Positions 27,868 through 37,432 are shown, counted from the first letter of the stretch. The stretch: 64,000 bases of DNA from Pseudomonas frederiksbergensis (GCF_003732275.1 NZ_MOBM01000041.1:1-64000), one strand, 5' to 3'. Made by a program: numbers and translations. Notes: a model not told the origin generated them from the letters alone.

Positions 27868-28113
27868 TCAGGCTGTTTCGCGCACGGACAGAATGGTTAG
27901 AACGGTTTGCACATTTTGTGCAGCGTCACGCCCCAGGCTGGTCAGATAACCGCCATCGGGCTGGGTGATCAATTCTTTGTCGAACAGTCTTTGGGCAGCG
28001 GCAATGGCTTTCGGGGCAGCGGTCTGATGAATTTTCAAACCTTCCTGGGAACTGTCCAGGTTGAAGAGGGCGAGGATTTCCAGTTCGGCAACCAACTCAG
28101 GGGTAAGCGACAT
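27868..28113 (-). CDS. TIGR02647 family small protein
   Basis: 81 residues, MSLTPELVAELEILALFNLDSSQEGLKIHQ and then AAAQRLFDKELITQPDGGYLT, with a winged-helix-like look: helices followed by a loop ending in GGYLTSLGRDAA. I recognise it as the small conserved Pseudomonas family TIGR02647, with no assigned function. It lies upstream of cyaA on the same strand, about 190 bases away. Confidence 0.75.
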   Translation of the reverse strand: MSLTPELVAELEILALFNLDSSQEGLKIHQTAAPKAIAAAQRLFDKELITQPDGGYLTSLGRDAAQNVQTVLTILSVRETA

Positions 28114-28305
28114 AAGGACTCCAGACTTTCTAGGAATTGGACGATAGCGCTCCTAAGGTGATCCCACTCGCGCGGCATGTCCAGTGCTCGTAACAGGGTT
28201 TTTTCGCCTCGGGGTGGTTTCCAGTTTAGTCAGCGTCTGGGGCAAGGCGGTATGGATTGGTGACAATTTATGTGGAGGCGGGCTTCTGTGGCGAAGGGGC
28301 TTGTC

Positions 28306-28400
28306 TGTGGCGAGGGAGCTTGCTCCCGTTGGGTCGTGAAGCGGCCCCAAAAGCTTTGCGACTGCTACGCAGCCGAACGGGAGCAAGCTCCCTCGCCACA
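28306..28400. repeat. REPIN, GAGGGAGCTTGCTCCC family, with truncated extra copies
   Basis: Inverted 25-bp arms at 28306-28330 and 28376-28400. Two shortened REP-like units (28270-28305) precede it in tandem. It lies in the 309-base gap between TIGR02647 and the next minus-strand gene, where I see nothing else. Confidence 0.85.
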
Positions 28401-28422
28401 AAAGCCCCGTGACAGGACTGGC

Positions 28423-28707
28423 TTATTGCTTTTCCGGCGGTAACTCTGGCAGAGCGCGCAGCGCAGCTTCGTACCATTGGGTGTTAAACGCGCGGTCTTC
28501 TTCGAGGATCGCGTCGATTTCCACCGCCAGCACGTGGGCCATCAGGCTGAGGATTTCTTCACGCTCGTAACCGACCAGGGTCAGCTTGTTGAAGGTCGCC
28601 TTGGCTGCTGGCGGGTTATCGCTTTCGATCTGGTTCTCGATCGCTTCGATCAGCGTCGTTTCGGTGAACTCTTCTTCGTCGTTGTCGATATCGTTAGGCT
28701 CGCTCAT
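28423..28707 (-). CDS. Conserved acidic hypothetical protein
   Basis: 94 residues from ATG 28707, behind GAGGAG on the minus strand; the frame continues 13 codons upstream without a start signal of its own. The N-terminus is very acidic (SEPNDIDNDEEEFTET) and the rest is helical, with LVGYEREEILSLMAHVLAVEIDAILEEDRAFNTQWYEAALRALPELP. I do not recognise a characterised family; related short proteins occur at this locus in pseudomonads. It is divergent from the GST gene. Confidence 0.75.
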   Translation of the reverse strand: MSEPNDIDNDEEEFTETTLIEAIENQIESDNPPAAKATFNKLTLVGYEREEILSLMAHVLAVEIDAILEEDRAFNTQWYEAALRALPELPPEKQ

Positions 28708-28831
28708 GGCAGGCTCCTCAAGGAAAGGCGGCCAGTTTACCTGCATTCAGCGCTGTGATGCTGCTGGCAAGAAGTGCCCGAGCGTTCTATAACTGGCGCT
28801 GCCAACCCCTGCACGGCCTGGAGGCTATGTA

Positions 28832-29491
28832 ATGCTCAAGCTTTATGGATTTTGCGTCAGCAACTACTACAACATGGTCAAGCTGGCGTTGCTGGAGAAG
28901 GGACTGCCGTTTGAAGAGGTGCCGTTTTACCCAAACAATACCCCCGAGACGCTAGCCATCAGCCCGCGTGGAAAGGTTCCGGTGCTGGGCGTCGAACAAG
29001 GTTTCATCAATGAAACCAGCGTGATTCTCGAGTACCTCGAGCAGAGCCAGAAAGGCACGCCGCTGCTGCCGAGCGATCCTTACGAGCGAGCGCAGGTCCT
29101 GGCCTTGGCCAAGGAAATCGAGCTGTACATCGAACTGCCCGGACGCGCCTGTTACCCCGCGGCGTTTTTCGGCATGACGGTACCGGACGCTATCCAGGAA
29201 AAGACCAAGGCCGAATTGCTGCTGGGGTTTGCCTCGCTGGGCAGACACGGCAAGTTCGCCCCCTATGTGGCGGGTGACAGCCTGAGCATTGCTGATGTGT
29301 ATTTTCTGTATAGCGTGCCGTTGGCCCGTGCAGTGGCGCAGAAGCTGTTTGATATCGATTTGTTGGCCGAGATGCCGGCGGCCAGGGCGCTGCTGGAGCG
29401 TCTGGAGCAGAATCCGCATGTGCAGCGGATCGCAAAGGACAAGGACGCGGCGATGCCTGCGTTTCTGCAGATGATCGCGTCCAAAAAGTAG
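28832..29491 (+). CDS. Glutathione S-transferase family protein
   Basis: 219 residues. The thioredoxin-like N-terminal domain (1-80) starts MLKLYGFCVSNYYNMVKLALLEKGL and contains the cis-proline segment GKVPVL and the glutathione-binding NETSVILEYLE; the helical C-terminal domain carries LSIADVYFLY (the N-capping box). It conjugates or binds glutathione, but the substrate is unknown. GGAGG lies upstream of ATG 28832. It is followed by a perfect 42-bp inverted repeat. Confidence 0.88.
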   Translation: MLKLYGFCVSNYYNMVKLALLEKGLPFEEVPFYPNNTPETLAISPRGKVPVLGVEQGFINETSVILEYLEQSQKGTPLLPSDPYERAQVLALAKEIELYIELPGRACYPAAFFGMTVPDAIQEKTKAELLLGFASLGRHGKFAPYVAGDSLSIADVYFLYSVPLARAVAQKLFDIDLLAEMPAARALLERLEQNPHVQRIAKDKDAAMPAFLQMIASKK

Positions 29492-29514
29492 ACGTGTAAC
29501 GATCTTGAGAATGC

Positions 29515-29613
29515 CTTCGCGGGCAAGTCGGATCGCCGCACCGCTCGCTCCTACAAGAACAAACACGGTCTTTGTAGGAGCGAGCGGTGCGGCGATCCGA
29601 CTTGCCCGCGAAG
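29515..29613. repeat. Large perfect inverted repeat (REPIN, GTAGGAGCGAGCGGTGCGG family)
   Basis: Arms of 42 bp at 29515-29556 and 29572-29613 are exact reverse complements around a 15-base loop. The element ends four bases before the argH stop and follows the GST gene, so it lies between convergent genes and likely shapes both 3' ends. Confidence 0.93.
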
Positions 29614-29616
29614 ATT

Positions 29617-31011
29617 TTAACGGCTGGCGAGCAACGCCTGACCGCGAGCAACTGCCTTCTTGACCTGCGCCGGCGCAGTCCCGCCGATGTGGTCACGGGC
29701 ATTCACCGAGCCTTCCAGGGTCAGCACGGCAAATACGTCCTGCTCGATCTGATCGCTGAACTTGCGCAGTTCTTCCAGGCTCATTTCCGCCAGGTCCTTG
29801 CCGCTTTCCACGCCGTACTTCACCGCATGGCCAACGATCTCGTGGCAATCACGGAACGGCAGGCCACGGCGCACCAGATAGTCGGCCAGGTCGGTAGCCG
29901 TGGAGAAACCGCGCAGGGCCGCTTCGCGCATCATCGCGTGTTTCGGTTTGATCGCCGGGATCATGTCGGCAAAGGCACGCAGCGAGTCGCGCAGGGTGTC
30001 GGCGGCGTCGAACAGCGGTTCCTTGTCTTCCTGGTTGTCCTTGTTGTAGGCCAGCGGCTGGCCTTTCATCAGGGTCAGCAGGCCCATCAGTGCGCCGAAT
30101 ACCCGGCCAGTCTTGCCGCGAACCAGCTCCGGCACGTCCGGGTTTTTCTTTTGCGGCATGATCGAGCTGCCGGTGCAGAAACGGTCCGGCAGATCGATGA
30201 ACTGGAACTGCGCGCTGGTCCACAACACCAACTCTTCGGAGAAACGCGACAAGTGCATCATCGCGATGCTCGCGGCCGAACAGAACTCGATGGCGAAGTC
30301 GCGATCGGACACGTTGTCCAGGGAGTTACCGCCGACAGCGTCGAAGCCCAGCAGTTGAGCGGTGTATTCGCGGTCGATCGGGTAAGTGGTGCCAGCCAGT
30401 GCGGCGCTGCCCAGCGGCATGCGGTTGGTGCGCTTGCGGCAGTCCACCAGACGCTCGTAGTCGCGGCTGAGCATTTCGAACCAGGCCAGCATGTGATGCC
30501 CGAAGGTCACCGGCTGCGCGGTTTGCAGGTGAGTGAAGCCCGGCATGATGCTGGCGGCTTCGCGCTCGGCCTGCTCCAGCAGGCCTTGTTGCAGGCGGGT
30601 GATTTCGCTGAGGATCAGGTCGATCTCGTCACGCAGCCACAGACGGATGTCGGTGGCGACCTGGTCGTTACGGCTGCGGCCGGTGTGCAGCTTTTTACCG
30701 GTCACGCCGATGCGGTCGGTCAGACGCGCCTCGATGTTCATGTGCACGTCTTCAAGGTCGATGCTCCAGTCGAACTGGCCGGCCTCGATTTCACCCTGGA
30801 TGGTGTTCAGGCCATCGATGATGCTGTCGCGCTCGGCATCGGTCAGCACGCCGACCTTGGCCAGCATGCTGGCGTGGGCGATCGAGCCCATGATGTCGTG
30901 GCGATACAGGCGCTGGTCGAAGGTGACGGAGGCGGTGAAGCGGGCGACGAAGGCGTCGACGGGTTCACTGAAGCGGCCGCCCCAGGACTGATTGGTCTTG
31001 TCAGTGCTCAT
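29617..31011 (-). CDS. argH: Argininosuccinate lyase
   Basis: 464 residues from ATG 31011 ([19 protein letters not shown]); the frame is open further upstream into algZ remnant DNA, which I exclude. The fumarase/aspartase-superfamily signature [12 protein letters not shown] is present, as are [11 protein letters not shown] and the HTHLQ-equivalent [16 protein letters not shown]. It makes arginine and fumarate from argininosuccinate. It is divergent from the algZ remnant and algR, the same arrangement as in P. aeruginosa. Confidence 0.95.
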   Translation of the reverse strand: MSTDKTNQSWGGRFSEPVDAFVARFTASVTFDQRLYRHDIMGSIAHASMLAKVGVLTDAERDSIIDGLNTIQGEIEAGQFDWSIDLEDVHMNIEARLTDRIGVTGKKLHTGRSRNDQVATDIRLWLRDEIDLILSEITRLQQGLLEQAEREAASIMPGFTHLQTAQPVTFGHHMLAWFEMLSRDYERLVDCRKRTNRMPLGSAALAGTTYPIDREYTAQLLGFDAVGGNSLDNVSDRDFAIEFCSAASIAMMHLSRFSEELVLWTSAQFQFIDLPDRFCTGSSIMPQKKNPDVPELVRGKTGRVFGALMGLLTLMKGQPLAYNKDNQEDKEPLFDAADTLRDSLRAFADMIPAIKPKHAMMREAALRGFSTATDLADYLVRRGLPFRDCHEIVGHAVKYGVESGKDLAEMSLEELRKFSDQIEQDVFAVLTLEGSVNARDHIGGTAPAQVKKAVARGQALLASR

Positions 31012-31073
31012 GAATTCGCTCGTATCGGCTTGAAGAAAGATGGCGTGAAACGCTGACGCGGATAATAACAGGG

Positions 31074-31475
31074 TTGCCAATCCTGTCGCTGACACTGGTC
31101 GACAGGTTTTTTCTCATCGTGCGACCCCTGCTCGGAGCAAACGATACGGAAATTGCGCAACGATATTTTTCAATTGAGCAATATCGTCCCGGCAACCGTC
31201 TACAGTTGGACAGAGGATCAGCGCACTTCTCGATGCTGCAGCTGACTATAGAGAGAAGAGGGGTGTTCATATTGTGTATCAGCAAACCCTACGGCGATGC
31301 CTCGCCAGTGCGGGCCTGGGCCGCCAGTCACGCGGCAGATAAAAATTTAGCCGTCGGTCTCGCGGCACTTTTTGGCCCTCGCGCTAGTCTTAGCGTGGAT
31401 CGCGGTGACGGACGTCACTTCACCTGTCTACGCTATCCTTGTGCGAGACTCACGCAGGAATCCAGCGCAATATGA
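31074..31475 (+). pseudogene. algZ: Remnant of the AlgR-cognate sensor kinase gene algZ/fimS
   Basis: An open frame of 133 codons that matches, piecewise, the C-terminal third of AlgZ/FimS (about 358 residues in P. aeruginosa, from memory). IAQRYFSIEQYRPGNRLQLD corresponds to the helix after the phospho-accepting histidine, MLQLTI to the start of the ATP-binding domain, GVFILCISKPY to a middle strand, and LAALFGPRASLSV...DGRHFTCLRYPCARL to the C-terminus. The whole membrane domain, the HFLFN phosphohistidine box and the N-box of the ATPase domain are missing, and several residues have drifted. No stop codon interrupts it. Its TGA overlaps the algR ATG (ATGA), as for an intact upstream gene. 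Confidence 0.82.
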
Positions 31476-32218
31476 ATGTCCTGATCGTTGATGACGAACC
31501 CCTGGCCCGCGAGCGCCTGAGCCGAATGGTCGGCGAACTCGAGGGATACAATGTCCTGGAGCCCAGCGCCACGAACGGCGAAGAGGCGTTGGCACTGATC
31601 GACAGTCACAAACCGGATATCGTGCTACTCGATATTCGCATGCCGGGCCTCGATGGCCTGCAAGTGGCTGCACGATTGTGCGAACGCGAAACCCCGCCTG
31701 CCGTGGTGTTTTGCACCGGGCCCGATGAATTTGCCGTGGAAGCCCTACAGGCCAGCGCCGTGGGTTATCTGGTGAAGCCAGTGCGCACAGAACAGTTACA
31801 CGAAGCATTAAAGAAAGCCGAGCGACCCAATCGCGTCCAGCTCGCGGCCTTGACTCGCCCGGCGGCCGAAACCGGTAGCGGCCCGCGCAGCCACATCAGC
31901 GCCCGCACCCGAAAAGGTATCGAACTGATTCCGTTGGGTCAGGTGGTCTACTTCATTGCCGACCACAAGTACGTCACCTTGCGTCATGAAGGCGGTGAAG
32001 TGCTGCTAGACGAACCACTCAAGGCCCTCGAAGACGAATTTGGCGACCGTTTCGTGCGGATCCACCGCAACGCATTGGTTGCTCGCGAACGCATCGAGCG
32101 GCTGCAACGCACGCCCCTGGGGCATTTCCAGCTGTTTCTCAAAGGCCTGAACGGCGATGCCCTGATCGTCAGTCGACGCCATGTGGCCGGCGTGCGCAAA
32201 ATGATGCAACAGCTTTAA
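31472..32218 (+). CDS. algR: LytTR-type response regulator AlgR
   Basis: 248 residues from ATG 31472. The receiver domain (1-115) has the acidic pocket VDDEP (7-8), phospho-acceptor Asp54 in VLLDIRMPG and Lys of VKPVR; the C-terminal LytTR DNA-binding domain (about 140-245) begins GIELIPLGQVVYFIADHKYVTL and ends DALIVSRRHVAGVRKMMQQL. In P. aeruginosa AlgR controls alginate, type IV pili and cyanide genes and is partnered with AlgZ. Here the regulator looks intact while the kinase gene is a remnant, so it may act unphosphorylated or with another donor. Confidence 0.94.
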   Translation: MNVLIVDDEPLARERLSRMVGELEGYNVLEPSATNGEEALALIDSHKPDIVLLDIRMPGLDGLQVAARLCERETPPAVVFCTGPDEFAVEALQASAVGYLVKPVRTEQLHEALKKAERPNRVQLAALTRPAAETGSGPRSHISARTRKGIELIPLGQVVYFIADHKYVTLRHEGGEVLLDEPLKALEDEFGDRFVRIHRNALVARERIERLQRTPLGHFQLFLKGLNGDALIVSRRHVAGVRKMMQQL

Positions 32219-32346
32219 TTCAGGGCAGATTTCTACCTGTTACCAGACATTGAGGGCCAGGGAGGCCACGCAGTTTCTGATACAAGTCAAAGTGGATTTG
32301 GCTGAGCTGTTATTATCTGCCGTATCTATTCAGTACGGATTGATCC

Positions 32347-33288
32347 ATGTCCTCTCGCGAAATCCGCATCGCCACCCGAAAAAGTGCTCTCGCCCTGTGG
32401 CAGGCCGAATACGTCAAGGCTCGTCTGGAAGAGGCCCATCCGGGCCTGCTCGTGACGCTGGTTCCCATGGTCAGTCGAGGCGACAAGCTGCTCGATTCGC
32501 CGCTGTCGAAAATCGGCGGCAAGGGCCTGTTCGTCAAGGAGCTGGAAACCGCGCTGCTGGAAAACGCAGCCGACATCGCCGTGCATTCCATGAAAGACGT
32601 GCCGATGGACTTCCCCGAGGGCCTCGGTCTGTTTTGCATCTGCGAGCGCGAAGACCCGCGCGATGCATTTGTCTCCAATACCTACGCCAGCCTGGATGAG
32701 TTGCCGCCGGGCAGCATCGTCGGCACCTCCAGCCTGCGTCGTCAGGCTCAGCTGCTGACCCGCCGTCCGGACCTGGAAATCCGCTTCCTGCGCGGTAACG
32801 TCAACACTCGCCTGGCCAAGCTCGATGCCGGCGAATACGACGCCATCATCCTCGCCGCAGCGGGTTTGATTCGCCTGGGCTTCGAAGACCGCATCACTTC
32901 GGCCATCAGTGCCGAAGACAGTCTGCCGGCAGGTGGCCAAGGCGCGGTCGGTATCGAATGCCGTAGTGCCGACACTGAAATCCATGCGCTGCTGGCGCCG
33001 CTGCATCATCAGGACACGGCCACTCGTGTTACTGCCGAACGTGCTCTCAACAAACATTTGAATGGTGGCTGCCAAGTGCCAATCGCTTGCTACGCCGTGC
33101 TTGAAGGCGAGCAGATCTGGTTGCGTGGTTTGGTGGGTGATCCGAGCGGCGGCCTGTTGCTCAGCGCCGAGGCCCGGGCGCCACGGGCTGATGCCGAGGC
33201 TTTGGGTGTGCAAGTGGCCGAAGACCTGCTGAGCCAGGGCGCCGCCGATATTCTGAAAGCAGTCTATGGCGAGGCAGGGCACGAGTGA
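32347..33288 (+). CDS. hemC: Porphobilinogen deaminase (hydroxymethylbilane synthase)
   Basis: 313 residues. [21 protein letters not shown] opens the protein, and the dipyrromethane cofactor cysteine lies in [20 protein letters not shown] and [13 protein letters not shown] carry the substrate-binding arginines. It polymerises four porphobilinogens to hydroxymethylbilane. It is 128 bases downstream of algR and overlaps hemD by four bases (GTGA). Confidence 0.97.
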   Translation: MSSREIRIATRKSALALWQAEYVKARLEEAHPGLLVTLVPMVSRGDKLLDSPLSKIGGKGLFVKELETALLENAADIAVHSMKDVPMDFPEGLGLFCICEREDPRDAFVSNTYASLDELPPGSIVGTSSLRRQAQLLTRRPDLEIRFLRGNVNTRLAKLDAGEYDAIILAAAGLIRLGFEDRITSAISAEDSLPAGGQGAVGIECRSADTEIHALLAPLHHQDTATRVTAERALNKHLNGGCQVPIACYAVLEGEQIWLRGLVGDPSGGLLLSAEARAPRADAEALGVQVAEDLLSQGAADILKAVYGEAGHE

Positions 33289-34052
33289 CTGGCTGGCGCC
33301 TGTTGCTGACACGCCCTGCGGATGAATCGGCGGCGCTTGCCCGTGTGCTGGCCGACGCGGGGGTTTTCAGCAGCAGCTTGCCGCTTTTGGATATCGAGCC
33401 GATTCCCGCCTCTGACACAATGCGCGAAATCATTCCGAACCTGGAGAGCTATTGCGCGGTGATCGTGGTCAGCAAGCCGGCCGCCAGAATCGCAGTCGAT
33501 CTGCTCAACCAGTACTGGCCGCAGCCACCGGTTCTGAAGTGGTTCAGCGTGGGCGCGGCGACGGCGCAGCTCCTCGAGGGTAACGGGCTGGATGTGAGCT
33601 TCCCGGTCGATGGCGATGACAGTGAAGCCTTGCTTGAGCTTGCGTCGTTGCGCGAGGCTGTCGCCGGCCCCGATCCGCGAGTGCTGATCATGCGCGGGGA
33701 GGGTGGGCGCGAGCTGCTGGCTGAGCGTTTACGCGAGCTTGGTGCTAGTGTCGAGTATCTGGAGTTGTACCGGCGCGGTTTGCCGCAGTACCCGCCGGCA
33801 ACGCTGCCTGACCGGATCGAGGCGGAACGCTTGAACGGGTTGGTGGTCAGCAGTGGACAGGGTTTTGAGCACCTGCACCGATTGGCTGGCGATGCCTGGC
33901 CGAGCATGGTGCGGTTGCCGTTGTTTGTTCCAAGCCCCAGGGTCGCCGAGCTGGCACGTGCCGCCGGGGCCCAAACAGTTGTGGATTGTCGTGGCGCCAG
34001 TGCCGCGGCCTTGCTGGCGGCGTTACGGGAGCACCCCGTGCCCGTTTTCTAA
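33285..34052 (+). CDS. hemD: Uroporphyrinogen-III synthase
   Basis: 255 residues starting at GTG 33285, overlapping the hemC stop. The two-lobed HemD fold is recognisable from [60 protein letters not shown]-like [13 protein letters not shown] and YRRGLP. Sequence conservation in this family is low, so the call leans also on position after hemC. It cyclises hydroxymethylbilane with inversion of ring D. Confidence 0.92.
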   Translation: MTGWRLLLTRPADESAALARVLADAGVFSSSLPLLDIEPIPASDTMREIIPNLESYCAVIVVSKPAARIAVDLLNQYWPQPPVLKWFSVGAATAQLLEGNGLDVSFPVDGDDSEALLELASLREAVAGPDPRVLIMRGEGGRELLAERLRELGASVEYLELYRRGLPQYPPATLPDRIEAERLNGLVVSSGQGFEHLHRLAGDAWPSMVRLPLFVPSPRVAELARAAGAQTVVDCRGASAAALLAALREHPVPVF

Positions 34053-34068
34053 TGCAAAGGATGGACAC

Positions 34069-35223
34069 GTGAGCGAAACAGCCTTGCCTAAAGATGACGT
34101 CCGGCCCGTGCTTGATGCACAGGTTGATGCACCGGTTGAAACTGCACCACCTGCTGTTGAGCAGCGCCGAGGCAATGGGTTGGCAATCGTCGCGCTGCTG
34201 TTGGGCGCTGCCGGTGTTGCCGTGGGCGGTTGGGGAGTCTGGCAGGTGCGTCACCTGCAAGCCAATAACCAGCAACAGTTGAGTCAGGTACAGGCGCTGA
34301 ATGATCAGGCGCAGAGCCTGAAGCTCAACGAGCAACGCCTGACGGCCCGCCTCGAACAAATGCCGGCCGCCGAGGAACTTGACGCGCGCAGTCGTCTGGT
34401 CACTCAACTCCAAGGCGATCAGCAACGCCTGAATCAACGTCTGGAAACCGTCCTCGGCGCGAGCCGCAAGGACTGGCGTCTGGCTGAAGCAGAGCACTTG
34501 CTGCGTCTGGCCAGTCTGCGTCTGTCGGCGTTGCAGGACATCAGCAGTGCCCAGGCCCTGGTGCAAGGCGCCGATGAGATTCTCCGTGAGCAGAACGACC
34601 CGGGGACTTTTGCCGCTCGCGAGCAAGTGGCCAAAACCCTGGTAGCCCTGCGCAGTACCGAACAGCCGGATCGCACCGGATTGTTCCTGCGACTGGGTGC
34701 CTTGCGCGATCAAGTGATCAGCCTCACCGAGCTGGCGCCTGAGTACAAGGACCGTGGCGAATCCCTGCTGGGCCTGACCGCCGATGGCGACGGCGCCAGT
34801 CGCTGGGCGCAATGGTGGGATCAGATCTCGCGTTATATCCGTATCGATTTCAATGCCGACAAGAATGTCCGGCCGTTGCTGGCAGGGCAGAGCTTGAGCC
34901 AAGTTCGTCTGGCCCTGAGTCTGTCGCTGGAGCAAGCGCAGTGGGCTGCGCTCAATGGCCAGGCCGCGGTTTACACCCAGGCGCTGGCCGAGGCGCGGGA
35001 TGTGCTCAAGGGCAACTTCAACCCGGATAACCCTCAGAGCAAAATCATGCTCGAGCAGGTGGTCGAGTTGAGCAAGCAGCCGGTCACGGTGGTCACGCCA
35101 GATCTGACGGGCACGTTGAGTACGGTTCAGGCCTATCTCGAGCGGCGCAACGTCAACGCCGAGGAGTCGGTGAAACCTCTGGCCAAACCTGCCGCGAGCA
35201 CTTTGCAGGAGGCCACGCCATGA
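34069..35223 (+). CDS. hemX: HemX family membrane protein
   Basis: 384 residues from GTG 34069 behind AAAGGA. A hydrophilic N-terminal tail (1-36), one membrane helix near 37-60 (GLAIVALLLGAAGVAVGGWGVW) and a long coiled-coil periplasmic part (NNQQQLSQVQALNDQAQSL) give the standard HemX layout. It was once proposed to be a uroporphyrinogen-III methyltransferase, but there is no such catalytic motif; it probably acts as a scaffold with HemY. It overlaps hemY by four bases. Confidence 0.88.
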   Translation: MSETALPKDDVRPVLDAQVDAPVETAPPAVEQRRGNGLAIVALLLGAAGVAVGGWGVWQVRHLQANNQQQLSQVQALNDQAQSLKLNEQRLTARLEQMPAAEELDARSRLVTQLQGDQQRLNQRLETVLGASRKDWRLAEAEHLLRLASLRLSALQDISSAQALVQGADEILREQNDPGTFAAREQVAKTLVALRSTEQPDRTGLFLRLGALRDQVISLTELAPEYKDRGESLLGLTADGDGASRWAQWWDQISRYIRIDFNADKNVRPLLAGQSLSQVRLALSLSLEQAQWAALNGQAAVYTQALAEARDVLKGNFNPDNPQSKIMLEQVVELSKQPVTVVTPDLTGTLSTVQAYLERRNVNAEESVKPLAKPAASTLQEATP

Positions 35224-36458
35224 AGCGTCTCTATGTGATTGTGTTCGTGGTCATCGCCGCTGCCGCCGCGTTGGGGCTGGCGATTGCCGAGCATTCCGGC
35301 TACGTGCTGATCGCCTACAAGAGCTTCCGTTACGAATCGAGCCTGTGGGCAACCCTGGCCCTGGTGGTCGTGCTGTGGCTGGTGTTCTGGGGCATCAAGG
35401 CGTTGATCGAGCTGGTGACGACTTCCGGTGGAGTGGTCAATCCATGGTCGCGGCGCAATCGCAGTCGGCGGGTGCAAGTGGCGATCGAGCACGGTCAACT
35501 GGATTTGGCAGAGGGCCGTTGGGCCAGCGCGCAGCGTCATCTGTATCGCGCAGCGGAAGCCGAGCGCCAGCCGTTGCTCTACTACCTGGGTGCTGCCCGC
35601 GCCGCGAACGAACAAGGTCACTACGAGGAAAGCGACAATCTGCTGGAGCGCGCTCTGGAGCGACAGCCCCAGGCCGAGCTGGCGATTGCCTTGAACCATG
35701 CCCAATTGCAGACTGATCGCGGCGACACTGAAGGTGCGCTGGTGACCCTGCAAGCCATGCACGAGCGTCATCCTCATAACGTCCAGACCTTGCGTCAGTT
35801 GCAGCGCCTGCTTCAGCAGCGGGGCGACTGGTCGGCCGTGATTCGCTTGTTGCCGGAGTTACGCAAGGACAAAGTATTGCCACCGGCCGAACTGGCTGAG
35901 CTGGAGCGCCGGGCCTGGGGTGAAAATCTTTCGTTGGCTGCGCACCGGGAAGAGGACGGCACTGTCGGTTTGCAATCGCTCAATCGCGCCTGGCAGCAAC
36001 TCACCGCCGCTCAGCGCCAGGAACCGCAACTGGTGCTGGCCTATGCCGAGCAATTGCGGCAACTGGGGGCACAGGTCGAGGCCGAGGAGGTCCTGCGTGC
36101 AGCCCTCAAGCGCCAATACGACAGCCATCTGGCACGCCTTTACGGACTGGTTCGCGGCAGCGATCCGGCCAGGCAACTGCACACTGCCGAGGGCTGGCTC
36201 AAGGATCATCCCGCCGACCCGAGCCTGTTGCTGACGTTGGGCCGTTTGTGTCTGCAAAGCAGTCTGTGGGGCAAGGCCCGGGATTATCTGGAGAGCAGCC
36301 TGCGTGTGCAGCGCAACCCTGAAGCCTGCGCTGAACTGGCGCGATTACTGGCGCAACTGGGTGACACCGAACGCAGTAATCAGCTGTTCCAGGAGGGCTT
36401 GGGTCTGCTGGATGAGCGCTTGCTGGCGGCCCCGTTGCCGGTGCCGGCTCACGCCTGA
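35220..36458 (+). CDS. hemY: HemY family protein (inner-membrane TPR protein)
   Basis: 412 residues. Two membrane helices (about 4-27 and 42-62, LYVIVFVVIAAAAALGLAIA and WATLALVVVLWLVFWGIKAL) are followed by TPR-like helical repeats (YLGAARAANEQGHYEESDNLLERAL and others). It belongs to the proteobacterial HemY, not the unrelated protoporphyrinogen oxidase with the same name. Together with HemX it forms the last part of the hemCDXY operon. The exact role in heme synthesis is unresolved. Confidence 0.88.
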   Translation: MKRLYVIVFVVIAAAAALGLAIAEHSGYVLIAYKSFRYESSLWATLALVVVLWLVFWGIKALIELVTTSGGVVNPWSRRNRSRRVQVAIEHGQLDLAEGRWASAQRHLYRAAEAERQPLLYYLGAARAANEQGHYEESDNLLERALERQPQAELAIALNHAQLQTDRGDTEGALVTLQAMHERHPHNVQTLRQLQRLLQQRGDWSAVIRLLPELRKDKVLPPAELAELERRAWGENLSLAAHREEDGTVGLQSLNRAWQQLTAAQRQEPQLVLAYAEQLRQLGAQVEAEEVLRAALKRQYDSHLARLYGLVRGSDPARQLHTAEGWLKDHPADPSLLLTLGRLCLQSSLWGKARDYLESSLRVQRNPEACAELARLLAQLGDTERSNQLFQEGLGLLDERLLAAPLPVPAHA

Positions 36459-36468
36459 TTCCTGCGCT

Positions 36469-36497
36469 TGTAGCGGCTGGCGCAGCCTGCTGCTACA
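36469..36497. repeat. Short degenerate REP-like hairpin after hemY
   Basis: TGTAGC (36469-36474) pairs with GCTACA (36492-36497) around GGCTGGCGCAGCCTGCT. It resembles the GTAGGAGCTGCCGCAGG family but is decayed. Confidence 0.4.
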
Positions 36498-36701
36498 GGA
36501 GGCGGGGATCGCTTCGAATCCGCCACTGTTTCAGCGTTGTAATCCTTCGCCGGCAAAGTCCTACAGAGGGCTACATCAAATCCTCTCGGCACTGTCGGGA
36601 ATTCCCTACACTTCTGGTGAAGTGTCCGTGGTGGCCTGCCTTGAAAGGCTGCTGCGCTTTCCTCTACCGTAACCGCCTGTCTCTACTGTTACGGAAAAGC
36701 C

Positions 36702-37253
36702 ATGTCTTTGGCCTGCTCACGCTCCTTGTTTTTCATGGTCTTCATTGCAGGTGCCCTGGCCTTGGGCGTTTCCTATTACCTGGAATATGCGGTCGGCCTC
36801 AAGCCTTGCGGGTTGTGCCTGTTGCAGCGGGTTTGCCTGGCGCTGCTCACGGGTGTCTGCCTGGCGGCTTCAGTACAGGGACCTGGCCGCTTCGGATCGT
36901 TCCTGTATTGGCTGCTGGGTCTGCTCTGCAGTCTGGCGGGGACCATCACTGCATGGCGGCAGGTGGTGTTGCAGAGCGATCCGGTGCATCAGCTATCGGC
37001 ATGCTCGCCTGATCTGGCCGATCTGTTCGCCAGTACGCCCTGGTTGTGTGTCGTGCAGCGAATGTTCAAAGGAACCGCCGATTGCGCGGAAATTTCCTGG
37101 ACGCTGTTCGACCTGAGCATTCCGGAGTGGAGTCTGCTGTTCTTCGTTGCGATGATGATTCTGGGCGGGTATCAGTTGCTGCGCCTTGTCTGGATCGCGT
37201 GTCAGCGACCGCTCAGCGGCGAGTCGTCGCACCGGGTACTGACGGGTGATTAA
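36702..37253 (+). CDS. dsbB: Disulfide bond formation protein B
   Basis: 183 residues with four membrane helices. The quinone-linked cysteine pair is CGLC (Cys36 and Cys39), and the second periplasmic pair comes from Cys101 and Cys128 (Cys116 is an extra one), as expected for DsbB. The C-terminal segment continues past the fourth helix. It reoxidises DsbA and passes electrons to ubiquinone. In P. aeruginosa the gene at this locus is called dsbH, one of two dsbB paralogues. Confidence 0.92.
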   Translation: MSLACSRSLFFMVFIAGALALGVSYYLEYAVGLKPCGLCLLQRVCLALLTGVCLAASVQGPGRFGSFLYWLLGLLCSLAGTITAWRQVVLQSDPVHQLSACSPDLADLFASTPWLCVVQRMFKGTADCAEISWTLFDLSIPEWSLLFFVAMMILGGYQLLRLVWIACQRPLSGESSHRVLTGD

Positions 37254-37432
37254 ACACTTGTATGAACTTTATCTCCTGCGTACCTTGAAGCCATAGGCGC
37301 GCGGGCATAATCTGGCCCGCACGTGTCATTGGATTTATGTTGCTCGAATGACGCTCTGCCTGGTCGACTCTTGATCTTCAAGTGTGCGACAGGTGTAGAG
37401 CAGCATGACCCACAAGGGAAGAGAGAATCACC

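Noticed and set aside
31074-31475. The frame before algR as a novel small protein
   Set aside because: Its segments match the C-terminal third of AlgZ/FimS in order, with deletions, so a decayed kinase gene explains it better.
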